Assembly: GCF_036997615.1 (NCBI RefSeq)
Contig: NZ_JAWLQA010000010.1
Origin: Brachyspira sp949287565
Lineage (GTDB): Bacteria; Spirochaetota; Brachyspiria; Brachyspirales; Brachyspiraceae
Reading direction: 5' to 3' (one strand)
Length of the DNA stretch: 64,000 nucleotides
The notes beneath the pieces are model-generated. The model saw nothing but the letters and a program-made list of their open reading frames with translations. It ran no database searches and was not told the origin of the DNA. Shown here piece by piece: positions 63,437 to 64,000 of this stretch. Position 1 is the first letter of the stretch; each line of letters opens with the position of its first letter. The position numbers and the translations under genes were made by a program.

Positions 63437-64000
63437 CTTTTATAACCTCCACATCTACATTCTGCTCATTTAGAAACTCTACGGCTTTTGTTATGCCATG
63501 TTTTTCTTTTTCATGAAGTATAACAACAAGCCCTCCTAAAAGGCTTTCATCTATAAGCTCAACATTTCCAAATATTATATTAACATCTACATTAAACTTT
63601 CTTGAAACATGAGATATTAAAGCCTCTCCTACACTGTCCTTTTTATATTTTAATCTTACTATACATTCACCTTGTTTTAATTCTGTTATATTATGTTTTT
63701 CTTCTATAAGTGTGTATATCTTAGATAGATTTGAAGTAGTATCTATAAAATCCTGAGTTATTTGATTTTTTGGATGTGAAAATACTTCAAATATATTTCC
63801 CTCCTCTATTAAACTTCCCTTATTCATAACAGCAACTCTATGACATAGCTCTTTTACAACATTCATTTCATGAGTTATTACTACTATGGTTATTCCAAGT
63901 TCTTCATTTAATTTTTTTAATAACTTCAATATAGAAGATGTTGTTTGAGGGTCTAAAGCACTTGTAGCTTCATCGCATAAGAGGATTTGCGGATCATTAG
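63417..64000 (-). CDS. metN: methionine ABC transporter ATPase, C-terminal part
   Basis: Partial gene, cut by the window end; at least 194 codons are present. The frame continues to the last bases with ILLCDEATSALDPQ (Walker B and D-loop), followed by VVITHEMNVV (switch His). After about residue 110 of the visible part comes the C-terminal NIL/ACT-like domain that binds methionine and inhibits transport (IVRLKYKKDSVGEALIS, VNIIFGNVELI). Order metN-metI-(dehydrogenase)-metQ like matches methionine uptake loci. Confidence 0.93.
   Translation of the reverse strand, partial: NDPQILLCDEATSALDPQTTSSILKLLKKLNEELGITIVVITHEMNVVKELCHRVAVMNKGSLIEEGNIFEVFSHPKNQITQDFIDTTSNLSKIYTLIEEKHNITELKQGECIVRLKYKKDSVGEALISHVSRKFNVDVNIIFGNVELIDESLLGGLVVILHEKEKHGITKAVEFLNEQNVDVEVIKDARYDE

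Overview
The window looks like chromosomal DNA of an anaerobic spirochaete of the genus Brachyspira. The grounds are the very low GC content (by eye around 25-28 %), a set of head and tail genes of the kind found in the Brachyspira gene transfer agent VSH-1, spirochaete-style lipoproteins and TPR proteins, and a gene set (iron alcohol dehydrogenase, Met/NlpA lipoproteins, tandem MATE pumps) that fits this genus. The genus call is an inference from gene content; no rRNA gene is present.

Layout. (1) 1-7.8 kb, minus strand: a phage-like head module in the order portal, [broken Rpn nuclease], protease, decoration protein, major capsid, small protein, head-tail connector, two tail/neck proteins. 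The spacers between these genes are long and carry hairpin repeats. (2) 7.9-13.3 kb, minus strand: a five-gene unit headed by a Ro60/DUF2828-like vWA protein. Two small Y-RNA-like genes lie directly upstream, one with a tRNA T-arm mimic, and a well-formed promoter sits at the predicted 5' end. The four downstream genes overlap and are unrecognised, apart from a nuclease-like fold in one. (3) 13.5-26.8 kb: radical SAM protein, a stand-alone cobalamin riboswitch on the opposite strand with its own promoter and terminator, a dicarboxylate-type symporter, a large surface metalloprotease-like protein, Spy-like periplasmic proteins, a 1018-residue TPR protein and an iron alcohol dehydrogenase. (4) 28.5-32.2 kb, plus strand: the tail module (distal tail, hub-like and tape-measure-like proteins), 21 kb from the head module and in opposite orientation. 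(5) 32.2-37.4 kb, minus: McrBC restriction system behind a TPR-DUF2971-like protein. (6) 37.9-50.5 kb: purA, a MutM-like protein, an EFR1-type flavodoxin/ferredoxin, tRNA-Met, an OppA-type lipoprotein, a cluster of small membrane proteins, a UvrD helicase and two MATE pumps. (7) 51-58.7 kb: a TPR protein, then a Ycf46-type AAA+ ATPase, three proteins sharing an undescribed C-terminal domain, DUF2997, DUF1257 and a radical SAM activase-like protein. (8) 58.7-64 kb, minus: a methionine ABC uptake locus (metN partial, metI, three metQ-like lipoproteins) enclosing a lactate dehydrogenase-like gene.

Two themes run through the window. Intergenic space is filled with several families of short palindromic repeats, richer in GC than their surroundings, and one insertion appears to break a gene. 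Several genes are broken or shifted, often at A-runs or by a small deletion: Rpn, a DUF3592 protein, a PIG-V-like mannosyltransferase, a chemoreceptor, mcrB, and one of the tandem unknown-domain genes. Each could be decay, phase variation or a sequence error.

The most promising candidates for undescribed biology are the Ro-like RNP operon with two Y RNAs and four unknown genes, the orphan B12 riboswitch RNA, and the Ycf46/DUF2997/DUF1257/radical SAM cluster with its shared new domain.
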